A DNA stretch of 64,000 nucleotides from Lottia gigantea (GCF_000327385.1 NW_008710694.1:1004450-1068449); one strand, 5' to 3'. Shown: positions 1-14,414, counted from the stretch's first letter. Notes: generated by a model not told the origin, from the sequence alone. Program-made: numbers and translations.

Positions 1-2789
1 TGTAGAACTATTAGGCTAAAGAGTTCTAGCAAACTTTTCTAAGGACATCAAACAGATTTTAAGAAACACCAGCTTTATGGATATAAACTTCTATTTATTA
101 TTTAAACACAACATTACATTACACATACAGGTAACATTCTCAAGTGATGATGCACAATGACACTGTTTAACACAGTTTAGCATTTCTATAATTACAGGAA
201 TCACTAACACATGATGGAAATTTAGAATGAACAAATGGATCTGACAGGGCATTTGATACGGAAAGATGGGATGATCAAATTCTGAATAAATATCAACAAA
301 GATTTGGATTTCAATATGATACAAGTATGCATTTTTCCCAGAAATACTATAACTAGCCAATCCCAGGATACAAGTTGTTTTCCATTCCTGTGACCACCAG
401 GTTAGTTTCCATCCCTGTGAGACAATCTTAAGAGTTTAATGAGTACAGTTACAGGAATGGTTGCCTTGAGCTTTAGGTGCAGTCATCATCTGTAATATCT
501 AGTTCTCAGGAACGTAGTGTAATGAAGTCAAGATGTAATAAACAAAATGATTAGCCATGTTTTCATGTATTAGTACTATGAAGGAGTCTTCTCCTAGGAT
601 GGCTGTGGACCAATGCTGGTTTGTGCCATGTAATTCAGAATGTCATCATTTTAGTTGTTAATATTTACCATCTAGTGACATTTTTAAGGAATGACAATAA
701 TGGTTAACAGCAATAGCTGGTTTAAGTAGCATAGAAAATCTACGACAAAAATGTTTTAAGGAAAATGTTTTTTTAAGTCTTCAGAAATCACAGTTGCAGA
801 CCTCTTTGAAAGTTTAGAACAGATGTGATATTGGGTGTTATGAAATATGAGACTGAGATAATATATGAAACATGTGAGATATCAGCTCTGTCTTTCATTA
901 TAACATCCCCGACAGATTGATAATCAAGTTATTTATAAAACATTTGATATTTTATTCATACCATAGCTAAGTTAAACTAAGACTGGTTTACCAGCTGTGA
1001 GAGAGAGAGAGAGATTCAACATGGCCACCATAATAAATGCCTGTATCTAATTTAGGTGTGATTTATTAGGTTACCATCTGGAGCTGCTAGCACTGATCAA
1101 ATTTCACTAACATCAAAGTACATGGATATAAATTGAATTAAAATGGCAATAATTTGATCAGGTTGAAATTCAACAGTTGTTTCAGAAGTTTTTGTCATTT
1201 TCTTTCGTTTTCTCCTATTAATGATAACAGTTTATCTAAAGTTTGGATGGAGAAATTCTGTATGATTATTTTGAAAGTACACAAGCACATTTGTCATTGT
1301 CCCTGTTTTTTCACAAGCATGGGTCTTATGGTTTCTCTAATAAAGATGTCATATAAATGGTATAACAAATTTTTCATCTTTCCATTGCCAGGATTAATTT
1401 GAACCAATCTGAAATTAGATTATAAAACAACACAACTTGTCAAATGTATTGATGGCAACACATCTATATGGTTTCTGTTTTGACAAACTAATGTCATCAC
1501 AGAACAATTTTGGACACTTTCGTTTTTTTCTAGTTATTCTGAGAGATTACTTAGCATTTATTCAACTTTTCTTTTTATCATATATATAGAGAGAGACAGA
1601 AAGGTATCTACCAGACATCAATTTCATATTATCTTATATTTTTCTGATAATATCTATATTTCAATAGTAACAAAAAGTTCAAGTCTGGATTTGTAAATAT
1701 CATAGTAGGCCAATAATCTTGTTTTTACTATGACCATGTATCCCTTCTATTTGTAGATATAATATCAAGCATATATATATATAAAACAAGCATAAACTTT
1801 GAACCATTTATAATATTGTGTGTTAATATTACTACTTTGGTACATTTTTTAAATTTTGTATATTTCTTTTTGTGGGTTGGGGGTCCATGAACTTCAACTA
1901 GTCATTATGGTAGTACCCACTGGGGTTGGCCTCTATACTTGACCTATACTACCCATTCCTTCTATTTGTAGATATATATATATATCAAAACTTCAAGCTG
2001 ACCACTATCAATCCTTCAAACCAATTGTCAGTTGTAGTGATAGTAAAAACTAGTTCGCTCATTTTATTGATCTTCTGATGGCGAAGTGACTGGTCAATAT
2101 TGTCGGTCAATACAAAGTCCTACATGCAATCTGACCTATTTCTCCTAGTAATAATATACTTGACCTCTTGCCAATTGAGTGTGAAGAAGCACTATTCCTG
2201 CTCCTGGTTATAATTATCTATGTCACATCGCTTAAAGAAATATGAACAAGTTATTTATGTATTTCAATTATTTAATAATATAGACAATTTATTTATCAGT
2301 AGGAACAAGGTAATAATTTGAGGCTACATTTGTCATCAAGGACTTGAAACATAAATGGATTTAAACCGAACAGGTCTTGTAACGTCAGTGATGTTATATT
2401 GTAGCGTAGTTTTTCTAAATTACAAGAGCCTTCTTTGTCTGATGTGAATTGGAATGGAGCAAATAAAAAGCCTAAGTATGAATGACACACATTCTTCAAT
2501 ATACCGCCTTTTTAGCACTATTTGTACATTATCTTAGAACTCTAATACCTTGCTACTGTTATGAAATACAAGGCATTCATTGAAGAAATTGTCATGTAAT
2601 ATATTGCCTAGATCTTCTAAATCTGACATGAATTGCCCTAGAGTCTACCTACTGTTCATCCCTTTGTCTTTATATCTTTCTAACAATGGTTGCGACACAT
2701 ACTAGAAAAGGAAGCTGACAAGGGTCTTCAGGCTGTCTCCCACACTATAACAAAGTTTGTGTCTGCTCTGTAAGAAATTTTATGTCATC

Positions 2790-2851
2790 TTAAAGGGATT
2801 GTACAGAGGTTCTCTGGGCCACAGATAGAATTGATTCGCACCACACCAATA
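2790..2851 (+). repeat. MITE family A, degenerate left end
   Basis: The piece starts TTAAAGGGATTGTACAGAGG and continues with a decayed form of the family A segment CTGATAGCATCAATTTGCACC. Only the outer part of one arm is present. It is recognised by comparison with the complete copy at 5068-5381. Confidence 0.55.
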
Positions 2852-3274
2852 TTCAGCATTACAAATCGTTTAATAATTTAGCTATTACAAAAGCATTAGT
2901 GACATTATATATACAGTTAGTTGTCAATTTCCATAACTACAAGAGCACCATAAATCTGATGGTAAACCATACAGGAAACACATTAAAAGCTAGAAACCTT
3001 TAAAGCAGACAAAAAATTTCTGTAAATTGAAATGTGGCTTTCAAACTAAACGTGTCTAAAGTAACTAAATTCTGTTTAAAACTATTCCACGCTTATTATC
3101 AAGTCTGAAAGGTGGTTATTTTCATGCTGTCTTCTGACCCAATATCTGAATGTTACCAGGTCAATAGTACTCACATGGTACAGAGAAAAAACAAAGAAAC
3201 CATTTTGTACAGGATAACAACTTCACAACGATCCTTTCTACCAGCTGATCCTTGGCAAACCCTCTTGGCATTTA

Positions 3275-3350
3275 TCTTCCCCTATTACCTGCACCTATTC
3301 ACAGGTCTAAGGTCATTCATTGACCGAGATTAGAACCCACAACCATCATT
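3275..3350 (-). repeat. tRNA-like SINE fragment
   Basis: On the minus strand the segment contains GTGGGTTCTAATCTCGG, which resembles a pol III B box (GGTTCGANTCC). It also resembles the B-box region of the SINE at 60352-60510. No A box could be placed, so only a fragment is proposed. Confidence 0.35.
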
Positions 3351-5067
3351 TGATCAACACAACTAGTCAAATAACCCCAACTAAAATTTAAGTGATTTAT
3401 ATTAGTCAGATAGATTTACAGAGTTGTAACTTTTTGGGTATAACTACACCAAATACCATCTTCTGAAATGGGTACTGGGATCTCTTCAACCATACATTGT
3501 AATTAATAGACACCATATATAGAATAATATGACAAGAATAGAAATAATGACTTCAGGTACAATTCTAAATATAAAGATTCTCTCCAGCTGGTAATATAGC
3601 CTCTGAACAAGGAAGATCCTGAGTGACCTGGCAATACCATTATAGTCTTGACTTAAAAAAAAAACAGAGGTGGGATGGACAAATAGTTACAAGAGCTCAT
3701 TACATAAATAGATATTAGAACAGGAAGCTTCCTCAATCCATTCTGTTATTATGACTCTAGAACACAACCAATCTTATTGTTACATACTACCAAAATATTG
3801 ATCAAGTTACCAAAATGATATCAAATACTAGAAGACCAATCTCACTCAAAACTTGTAAATTAAAAGATCCTGATCATTCCTCTTGACAATGTTAACTATC
3901 AAAGGAAGCATCATTAATCACATGAGAATGAAATTGTCAACCTAACTTGAAACTTGGAAATTTAATTTCTGTTAAATTCAAGACTTCTCTAAACCCTACC
4001 TCCTGAAGGATTTTAAAGCTGAACAATTTTGATACGTTCTTCTAACACTAGGTTGAATATTGTTTTTTTGTGGCAGTCAATTGCCTCTGCTAGGTGCTTT
4101 TGGTTCCAACCCAGAGAAATTCTGATGCCACGGCCAATGCTTCTGACTGTCAGTCTGGTGTTGGCTGTCCATTCTTATCACCATAGCCATTGAAATCAGA
4201 ATCTGAAATAGGCTATAGGAAATTCAAAAGATCAGGAATATGGGACTCTCTTATTGATCCTGATAAACGGAACAAGACAATCTGCCGTCCTATATTCATA
4301 TGACCTATTTCTACTATAGTCTATCGATCATTGACCTTAGATGTCTGGAAATAGATTGCGTAATATTCAATACAATCCACCACTATTCTAGCTTTCTCTC
4401 TCGCCTTCTAAACTGCAATAGGAAAACCTAATAACTATTGATTATTTTCTCAGTCAAACTGCAGAAAATGTTAAAATCCATCAAGCTCGGCTGGTTTATT
4501 TCAAGCCCTGCTTTGAGATTATCTCATATAATAGAATGGTTTTTATCCATTTGCACTAACACTGATTGGAAATATTTCAACCATTAGCTTCAGAGTTATT
4601 AATTAGATTTTAAATCCCTTCACATAGCTTCAATATAAACTAAGGCGGAAGTAAATAGAGTAGCAGTAGAATAGTCTTTATCATCATGTAACTCTTATCA
4701 CTCTGCAACTGAGCTTTTGGTTCCATTAAAATAATGAACAGAATCATACTAGATATGAATCCGAATTATAAGCTACAATTAAATCAGTGTTCACATCCAG
4801 TACTCATGAAATGACTACTAAGTAACCATTGATGAACATTTAAATTTGAAATAAAATAAATTTTTAAGAGTAGCTTTTCTGTAGGCAATGCCATGCAGTG
4901 TGCTAAGAGGAAAATCTTTTTGCACGCCATTCAAATTTGAGATTCACTTATAAAAGTTACGGTGGCGGTCTCCACTTGTATGACCAGACAAACTTACACT
5001 TCAGGAATACTAGCACTGTGACTTGATTTCTAAAATCTGCATTCATGATGGAGACCACAAAGCTAAT

Positions 5068-5381
5068 TTAAAAGTATTTTTAAGAGGTTTTCTTAATTTT
5101 TTAAGTGTATTGGGGACACTGATAGCTTCAATTTGCTCCATCCCAATTTTCATTTCGACGTCTGTGGTTCTTCCAATTCCACTAAAACTAAATTATGACA
5201 TCACTAAAGGGGAAATACCGGAAGTTACTATTTCCCCTCTAGTGACGTCATAAAACGTGTTAGTTTTAGGAATTGCAAGAACTACAGACGTCGGAATGAA
5301 AATTGGAATGGTGCAAATTGATGCTATCAGTGTCCCAGATACGAATAAAAAGTTTAGAAAACCTTTTTACAATCCCTTTAA
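5068..5381. mobile_element. MITE family A, complete foldback copy (TTAA ends)
   Basis: The two halves are inverted copies of each other over about 130 bp. The left arm reads through GGGGACACTGATAGCTTC, and the right arm is its reverse complement through GCTATCAGTGTCCC. The centre is a second palindrome around ATGACATCACTAAAGGGG and CCCCTCTAGTGACGTCAT. Both ends carry TTAA, as expected for a TTAA target duplication of the piggyBac type, which is an inference. There is no transposase, so it is non-autonomous. It could form a very long hairpin RNA if transcribed. Two short frames on its plus strand are by-products. Confidence 0.85.
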
Positions 5382-5830
5382 TGCTCATCTTGTAGCTTAT
5401 GACATACATTATATAGCAGTCGATATCAGTGCAGCTGACACATTAAAAGTTCAAATGCTGTGGTAACAAATGAAAATCAGACATGAAAGACTGTGTGTTA
5501 TTTATTGACTGTACAAACCACAAATTCACTTTACTCATCAAAACATTTCATAATTTATGATCATTCTATCTTAGATTTCAATGTTTCCTACACGACAGAT
5601 TTAGCTAAAAAAAAAGTACAACAAATAAGGCTTTAATAATCTTAAGACATTTATGAGTAACCAGATATGACAAATATGACAAATATTTCTAGCTTGTATA
5701 AGATCAGTTTTTTCCATCTTCACAATGTGACTTGCATAACCACCTTTCTTTTATCCCTGATTGTAGAGAATTGATTTTCATTGGATTGTACACCAGTGAA
5801 TACAAACAATCATAGCCCTTGACAGATGCC

Positions 5831-5950
5831 TTAGTTTTAGTGGAATTGCAAGAAACACTGAAATCTGAATGAAAAATTCAATGGTGAAAGTGAATTCTAT
5901 CAGTGTCCCTAATAAACATAAAAGTTCAGAAAACCTCTTTACAATCCCTA
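5831..5950 (-). mobile_element. MITE family A, single arm
   Basis: This is a right-arm-only copy. It runs from TTAGTTTTAGTGGAATTGCA to TTTACAATCCCT and includes ATTCTATCAGTGTCCCT. It matches the right half of the complete copy at 5068-5381. The left half is absent. Confidence 0.75.
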
Positions 5951-7304
5951 CAATATACTGTAAAACCATCAGGCACCTGTAATAGAAGGTATGTATTAAG
6001 AAGGCTAGCCAGGTGCCAATGTTCTGAATACCTGAATATATACCTGCTACCCTGGTTTACCCTAGTTATAGTACAGAGAAACTAGGTTAATTGTATATAG
6101 ACTTGCCAATAAGTAGAACATACAGTTATACAGTGACTTACAGAAATATACACCAATATGAGGAGTATAACATTTGAGAGAAATATACACCAATATGAGT
6201 ATTATCTACTTGTATTCAGTATATCATGTCTTTAGAGAAATAAACAGCAATATTTGATAATTACCTACTTATATTCAGTATAACTAAATGAAAAAAAATT
6301 TTATAAAATAAATTATTCCCATGAAATAAAGAGTGTGAGAACAGCTGTTGGAGGGCAACCACAGTTATTCCAATGCTTGGCCAAGTAAGTACATTAAAGT
6401 CAAATTGTTTGCCAACACAGCACAGCTCAAAGTAAATTGTAAGACCATCTAAGACTCCAAAATATAATCATGGTACTATCAAAACATCAATTAACTTTGG
6501 AAGAATAAATATAATAAACACTGTTAAACTATTTCTAACCTTTATCGCTCGATGTACTATTTCTTCATAGTCTAGCCAATAATAGATATAAATTGTTTCT
6601 ATAAAAATATGACAATAAGTAAATATTAGACAAATTCAATACATAAAGATTGATTAAATATAATGTCATACAAACATAGATATTGTCTAGTAAAAATATA
6701 TTTATAGAATGATATTATTGTATATCATGGTGACTAATCATGGCAAAATTCAACATTGTCAATAAGTTTTCAGAGTCTGTTTGTTTACTGAAATGAAATT
6801 TAGCCTTACATCGTACTTTCCTGTACAATCTTAGGCTTTAAGGGAATGGGCACAGCCACATAGTGCGCAATGGGGGAAATTTAGTCAGGACAGTGGCAAG
6901 TCATTATTCACAACCAAACACAGCTGATATTGGGGCACTTTTAAATGACTACATCCCTCTAACACGGACATACAATCACTGCTTACTGTTATGATCTAGA
7001 AAGGAAATGCTTTGACACATATCATCTCCAATCCCACTGACATAACATAGTTTACTAAAAGCAGTCAAGCCTTTTTGATCATATACAGGTCAGTAGGTAG
7101 ACGACTAGATGTTAGTACAAGAAGAACTGGATAATTGAATATAAGAAAATTGAAATGTAAACAAGAGATAGTGATAGAGGTATATATAAAGATATAGATA
7201 AGAATGTTAAGTACCATGGTATATCAACATTGAGTATTTTATATCTCTACATCAGCAAATCTCTATACTCTAAATATTTTACATAACTTATACAGTGGGA
7301 TATG

Positions 7305-7545
7305 GACAGATATAGATAACACAATTCTTGTGGAATACATTACTTAGGCTATAGAGTGACATAGAGATAACACAATTCTTATGGAATACATAACTTAGGC
7401 TATAGAGTGACATAAAGATAACACAATTCTTGTGGAATACATAACTTAGGCTATAGAGTGACATAGAGATAACACAATTCTTATGGAATACATAACTTAG
7501 GCTATACAGTGAGATGAAGGTAACACCATCCTTGTGGAATACAAT
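7305..7545. repeat. Minisatellite, 51-bp unit, about 4.5 copies
   Basis: The core ACACAATTCTTGTGGAATAC recurs at 7320, 7371, 7422 and 7473, an exact 51-bp period, with few differences between units. Because 51 is a multiple of three, a repetitive minus-strand reading frame stays open through the array. I do not regard that frame as a gene. Confidence 0.9.
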
Positions 7546-8715
7546 CCTAGAGAACTCTAATCGAAATGTCACTCATATAAAATCAGTAAATGTATTCTAT
7601 AAGAATTTTGTTATCTATGTCTAACCACCTTTACTAAATACCTAGGAATACACCATACCCACTTATATATCTACTTATATCCAAACTAGTCGAAATCCCA
7701 ATCAGATATCAACTATGATAGGAATGTAGTCTGGGAAGTTAGAGGATTAGAACAATAAAGTGTAGATAATGATGTGCCAATATCAATTTTAGTCACCATT
7801 AGCCGTTCAATTATATTGTCATGGGTCGTGGGTCTTCAAATTGCGACAAAAAGAAATAAGAAGATCAAATTTCAGAGCCAGTGCTAAATGTCCATCACAT
7901 ACTGGATTGCTATATGCAGAATGTCTGAATGTCTGAAATCTATCTACCAATTTTAATTGTCCTATCATATGTCCATGTTATAAGTGCCTGTCTGCCTGAA
8001 GGTCTTATGAACAACGTTATGTCTTGCCTGAGGCAGGTAGACCTGAATACCTGACAAGTATATACCAGTACACAGTATAACTTTGATAAAATACCTTACT
8101 ACAGATTATATTCACAGAAATTCTTCATACTTATATTTATACTGATATATAAATATCTCTCTATAGTTAGACTTTCTGACTGCTATAAAAATTCTACATT
8201 AAACTAAACATAAGTTGAAAAGTATGATCAAAATGCTAGAGAGGTTAACTCTATTTCAAACTTGTTACACTCTTAGTTATTTTACTTACTTGCAGCAGTG
8301 AAATCATTCATACACATTGCCACTTTGAATGGTACATGACTTCAAATTTAAATATTTTTCATGTGGAGTGATCATATTATATTGCATAAAATCAATAAAA
8401 TTTGTATGGATATGACCATTAGAAAAATATCTAATGCATGTAAAATGAGAAATTGAATATCTAATATGAAATTATTCATCAATTCTGTCTATGAACAGAC
8501 ATACATTCTAAATTTAATAAAAAATTAAAAAACTCCACTGTCAAAATAGTTCTTCAAATACATAAACTGTAGAACAAATGAGAGTAAGGTTATTTACCTT
8601 CTTAATTCATTTTTTAAATGTGTCATGTCCTGTTATGTCTTTGATCACAATATAGAATTATTTGTTAATAAAAAAGATTATAATTATAGAAAAATACAGA
8701 TTTTAAAATTCAATT

Positions 8716-8745
8716 TTAAAGGAACATTCCATTTTTTTGTAGGTC
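8716..8745. repeat. MITE family C, solo end
   Basis: TTTTAAAGGAACATTCCATTTTTTTGTAGG matches the terminal inverted repeat of the complete family C element at 51144-51522. No partner end was found nearby. Confidence 0.5.
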
Positions 8746-10950
8746 TAAAAGTGGAGTTCCCCTTTATAATCTAACTGGTCAAGATATCTCTATCCTGTCC
8801 AAAAAAAGAGCACTTGACTGTTCCAAAAAAATATCTAATCGTTGTATTAGGTGAAATTAATTATACAATATGAACATTCTGTCTTTGAAAGGAAGATACA
8901 CAATCTATTTATATACAGATTTTTATTTTCAATTTTAACCTGTAATTGGTCAAGATTTCTTTATTTTGTGAACAAAAAGAGCACCTGACCAATAATAATT
9001 AAAAGTTGTCTGTTAGAGATGACAAGATCAATTTCACAAAGAAAATAAATTGTATCAGTGAATTTGATCAAAACAAGAGGGGAATAAAGATAAAGAAGAA
9101 GTTATTAGGATAACATGTGTTGAGCTTGACAAAGACTAGAGACAAAGAAAGTTGAAAGACATTCAACTGTGATGTAAAATGATAAGTATAGAATGTACAG
9201 ATGACATTCTACATGTTCACCCCTTCCACATGTTTCCTAGCTAAATATAACTTTCTTTGTGCACTAGAGTATAAATAGTCCAGTTAGTGGGTCACTTAGA
9301 CTAGTCCTCCTACAACTTGTCTATGTCTACTCTATTTTATTAAGCTGAATAAAAATCTACAAATATAGTGTATTTACCTTAGACAAAATTATAAATATCC
9401 AAAAATATCCTTAAAACTGAGAAATAATCCAAATATCTAGACACCATTTAATGTATAGTAGCTACCATACATCTTTCAGTTTAACTAGAGTACTGAACAA
9501 AAGCCCAGTCGTGGGTTCAAAGGGTCATGTTACCATATATAGATAGGGATCATTGAGCATGCTCAATGGTGAAGTCTGGTCACTGGCCTAAAGGGGGTGT
9601 GGCTACTAGTCAAAAGCTATGATTTATTTTGTTAGTGGTATTTAGGGTCTTGGGGTGTAAGTGGCAGGCCAATGTTTTAATAAATAGCTCCCCTGGGATT
9701 ATCATGTCAAAATTCATTCACAAGTTATGACATGTGAGTGAGAAAGTTTGTTAGGAATGTGAAGTATTGATTTGAAGTGAAGGGAATGTAAAGAGGATTT
9801 CTAAACTTTATAATTTGCATAATGACCATTTATAACTTCTATTTGCATCATTCCAAACTATCACAAAAGCTAATAAATAATATAAGTAGGATTTGCAACT
9901 TTGACTTGATAAAATGCTTCCTTTTAATGGAACTGAAAGACCCATAGATGTTTGTCTTGACTGAAAATTTTAATGTGGAAAAAAGAAGGCTGATATATTT
10001 CTAACATAACACTAAAGTCTACCAAGGATTTCAAACTGATAAGATGTGACGGGGAAGATACTGTAGATCAAGGTCATTGATAATAATATATTTTAATTAA
10101 TTTAATTAAACAATGCAAACAAAGACTAATTAATTGTAACTTGTTCAAATATAAAGTTTTTTACCATGCCTTTAGGAATGTTGAACTCTACATACGGACA
10201 TTAATAGAAACACTTCATTTCAAGTTAAATCATATAATTTGTTCCTTGACATTCAAATAAATATATCCAAAATTAGTTTTATAATAAACAACAACATCAT
10301 TAACAACAAAGACCAGCATAGATTTCATAAAGAGTTGCCTCCAGACATAATGAAAAGAGTACACATCAGGTTAGAAACACTAAATTCCAGTATTTCTGAG
10401 TCTTCATAATGTCAAGCTATTACAAACTTTGTCTCATACTTAGACTGTAATAGCCACTATTTTTGTATCATAGAATGCAGCGATTTGATTGGATTGTATG
10501 CAAGCGGATACAACCGAAAAGAGCCCTCAACAGAAAAGCTGTCAACATCATGGCTTTATGTTTACAGAATTTCTGTGGAGGTCTTTTATTGGCTATATTC
10601 GCTAGAGTACATACAATCAAATTACTTTATTTAACTTCCATGATACAAGAAAGGTGACTTTTACAGTCACGGTAGAAGTATGAAGTTATTAAAAGCTTGA
10701 CATTGTGAAGGTATTTCTGGGGACCTAGACCTAATACACAGTCTGGGAAATATACAAGGTAACAGTCTAGATAGATCCAGGTGGAAATAAACAAGGTAAG
10801 GTTTCTACTCAGGATCATCAAATTGTGTAGAATTGTGTCAGCAACGTATCCAGAACCATGTATTCATTTCGTCAAATCTCTACTGTGAGGCGCTTATCTA
10901 TTATCTTGCATCTTATGTCATATTGGACACCATTCTTATCTATTCATGGC

Positions 10951-11269
10951 TTAAAGGGACATTTTGGGGGGTTGATTTTAGTCTTGAATATATGTAAATA
11001 GTCTTCAGAAGTACTAAAAAATGTACGAAAATCACAAAATTCCTTTAAAAATACTTCAAACTAGGAATTTTACACACTATTTCTATATGTCTTTTAATGT
11101 ATCACAGAGTATCTTAAAATGACGAGTCGTCATTTTAACATTCAATCAAATACAGATAATTCTGGACACACATGATGGCTCAAATTTCGACAGTTAACTG
11201 TTAACACTACTACTGATTAGCTCTGCTAAAATATTACAGTTTCTGAGACTAAGGTACCTGTTTCTTTAA
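10951..11269. mobile_element. MITE family B copy (TTAA ends)
   Basis: The copy starts TTAAAGGGACATTTTGGGGG and ends CTGTTTCTTTAA. Both ends are TTAA. The centre contains the near-perfect palindrome AAAATGACGAGTCGTCATTT. It shares body sequence with copies at 31343-31550, 44193-44520 and 54722-55019, for example AAATAGTCTTCAGAAGTA and TCTGGACACACATGATGGCT. There is no coding capacity. Confidence 0.75.
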
Positions 11270-14150
11270 TTCATAATTGGAAATTATCATGCTTATTACA
11301 TTTTTATAATTGAAATATAAATAAAACTTGACATTTCCTTTATTACACAAGTTGGTATTTTCTTGTCAAGATAACATGAACCCAAACACCTTTCTACAAC
11401 TGGTTAAACTAATGCCTGAGGTAAAACAGACGACATGTACAACTTGGCTTCTTCCTGCTGATTATCTCTCTAAGCCATCATTTAACAAGACTATAAGATA
11501 AATTACTTACAATTTCTCTTCCTTTTAATCTTAATTAAGACTAAGAACCTAGTTTAACATTCTTCTACAGAAGCTCAAGGGAAAGTTTATCATTTACAAG
11601 TAGACATTTCTGACTTTTCAACCATATAATTATACATAATTATACCATACATAACAATTAACATTTTCATAAATAACTACCAAGGTTTACTCAGAACATT
11701 ATTCAGCATAGGTTGATACACTCTTGTGCTTTTTTAACATCATAATAACTTTCTTTGTGTTAAATATAGAGATTCAGTTGGTTAAAAGGTAACAAATTAC
11801 TATCCAACAGAAGGCACGAGGATAAAGAGGAATTACATTTTCAAAGGGACTGATTTGAAAAGCATCCTTTATACACTGTATAAGCTTATATTGTATCAAA
11901 CCTTGGAAAGAGCCCCGTCTCTTAACAATTTTAAATAAATTTGGTCAAGAACTTAAAACTGAATTCTACAACCCAAAACTTTTATTTAATTCCTATACTT
12001 TTTTTTAAATATTTCTTAATCCCCTTATCACTAAATTGAAATAAAAGATAAATTTGACCTAATTTAGCACCTGGTTAGTTGTGTAGATCTATTGATTTTG
12101 TATACAATGATTAGAGAATTAGGCTAAATATATAGGTCACACTGACCTAGTAATCAACATTATTGAAGTAAGGACAAATAAACCATTATGGTTTCATCTA
12201 CTAGAATTGATGGAAAGAAGACTTTAATATTGAATAGCTTTATTGTAATTTAACTTGCTATGTCAAAACAAACTTGATCTTATTTTCTATCTAGCAAATA
12301 TCTTTTATATGTGACCTTGGCCAGTGCTTTCAATGTTTTATCACACTATGAATACTAGAAAATACTACCAGTAAAATGTTAATCCTTGACTGTTTTGCAC
12401 TATTTGTTTTTGGATGAGGGCAGAGGGTAAGGGTGATAACTCTACTTCATATTAATACAAATAACTCAAATTGAACTATGCCTTCATTCTAGTGTTTGAA
12501 AGCTAAATAATACAAATTTAAACCAATACTGAGAAAAAGAAATAACTATATAGAATATGTACAGAAACCCCCAAAAAAGGCTACTTATGAGTACCCAGAC
12601 AAAGTGGCTTATTGGAGTTTATAGGCACACAAAAAATACATGAAACTCTGAAAACAACTGTACCAGCTGTAAAATTAGGTTAAGTAAGATAGAACTGTAG
12701 TCTATCAATATTGAGATATTGACCTCAATCAATCAATACTGAGAACCTAGATATCTTGTATACAGTCTGACCTTTATTCAATCATATTGTGAATTACTTC
12801 CTACAGTCTACTGGTTTATAATGAAAACAGGCCATGCTTCGTTCCCATTGCTGTCTGTCTGACCTGAATCAGTTGAATTGCCAGCCAAGATAAAACATGG
12901 TTAATTGATATTTACAACATTACAGTGATGTCTCAATTGTGTGAAACAAAACATGTCAATGCAAAGCTAGACACAGACAACAATTCTTCATCTGTTTAAA
13001 AAAAAAACTTTTTTTTTTCAAAATTATGTGTTCATGTTCTGATTAGCAGCACACATTTGACATTTATCAAAAGAAACAATGTTTCACAGACAAAAGTCTG
13101 GCACTTGCTTCAGGCTTTATACTACAAGAAGAGAAATAAGTGGAATAAGTACAATTCATGCATGTTGACATTGAATAAGGGTTTTACATCTGAATCTTCT
13201 GCAATCTGCACCTTGTAAAAGGCTTATGTGAGAATAAGAGCAGACTATAAGACCAACTGATTCATTGAATTATTGCTCATTCTGACAAAATCTATTGTAA
13301 ACTGAGTTATACAACAATTTTCCTATTAAGGTACAAGGACAATAATGTTTCTAATCATCAAGGTTGTATAGATATTGTAGTTCTATAGCACATGTGTAGA
13401 CAATATTCACATGAGATACTTCAAAATGTAGGAACAAAGATAATTTAGAGAAGGTGGGAAATGATGTGATTGGTTTATCTTTTGCTTTCATTATAAGCTT
13501 ATCAGAAGCAATATGTTATTTTGTGTTTCATTTTCAAAAGAAACTTAAGGCTAAAATGTTTTTGAGGTAAACTTTACATGTATCTAGAAGTAAAACCAGG
13601 GACAGCATACTAGGTAATGTAGTAGGTGAAAAATTCCCAATTTCCCTGCTATCTTGTGTTTACGACATGTATATTTTAGTATGAGAATGTAAGATTCTAA
13701 TAAATGTATAGATGTTTTTGTACGAGATTTTGATTAGTGTTTGGCGATGTTTGTGGGGAAAATATTGCTAATGAGAAAGCAAGTTTCTGATTAGTGTATA
13801 TATGTTTGTAGTAAAAGTTTCAAGATTTACTTACCAATTAAATGAATTATAATGATAATATACCAGGCCCAACCCGTATAAAAATGCTGTATTCTAAAAA
13901 TAAAAGTGTTGTATATTATCTATCAGTAGTGCAAATCAAAAAAAGATAGCTGGACAGATGAGGTAACATACACCCACTGGAAGCCATCAGAATTCATGAC
14001 AAGCACAACTTTTCTCACATAAATGAACTTCAGATTAGGAAGCATGCGTTGAAACTTTATCTAAAAAAATTTCAATCAATTTCAAACTTGACAAAAATAT
14101 CATCAATATACTTCTGCATACCAATTGATATGTATTTTTACTTAAAATTA

Positions 14151-14298
14151 AAGGGCAATAACTCAAAAACGTCACTGGAATTATAGCCAATTTACAATTG
14201 CCTGGAGAGCTCCATAATCTACACAAGAATATCAAGATGGGACAAATAGTCTCCTAACGAAATTACAGACCAAATTCAAATGACAAGGGCAATAACTC
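14151..14298. repeat. Paired AGGGCAATAACTC repeat units
   Basis: The motif AAGGGCAATAACTCAA appears at 14151 and again at 14284, each followed by similar sequence (ACGTCACTGGAATTA and ACATTCATCAAATTAA). Related motifs lie elsewhere in the window near 15538, 16234, 16418, 42499 and 51926. This looks like a dispersed short repeat of unknown nature. Confidence 0.5.
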
Positions 14299-14414
14299 AA
14301 GAACATTCATCAAATTAATTCCAATTTCAAGGCTGATCAAGATGTCCGTACACTGTTCACAATTAAGTAAGGACAGTGGCCGAAGAGTAATCAGCTAATT
14401 AAATTGTTCCTTAC

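Larger units (their letters stand above)
1..14414. other. Long gene-free stretch, probably intron 4 of KDM6A/UTX
   Basis: I see no convincing exon here on either strand. Open frames are short and either chance frames or lie inside repeats. The stretch holds MITE copies at about 2790-2851, 5068-5381, 5831-5950, 8716-8745 and 10951-11269, a SINE-like piece near 3275-3350, a 51-bp minisatellite at 7305-7545, and a short GA run near 1002-1015. It lies downstream of the fourth coding exon of a minus-strand KDM6A/UTX gene. If the next exon is beyond the window edge, this is one intron of over 14 kb. I may have missed a small exon, since the family's next exons can be short. Confidence 0.5.

Noticed and set aside
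5023-5466. Two plus-strand frames
   Set aside because: Both lie in the arms of the family A MITE.
7288-7572. Repetitive minus-strand frame of 94 codons
   Set aside because: It follows from a 51-bp minisatellite, whose unit is divisible by three. No sign of a real protein.
10627-10821. Possible KDM6A exon in a minus-strand frame
   Set aside because: No resemblance to the TPR sequence expected after exon 4. Part of this area resembles a short repeat also seen near 5780-5825.
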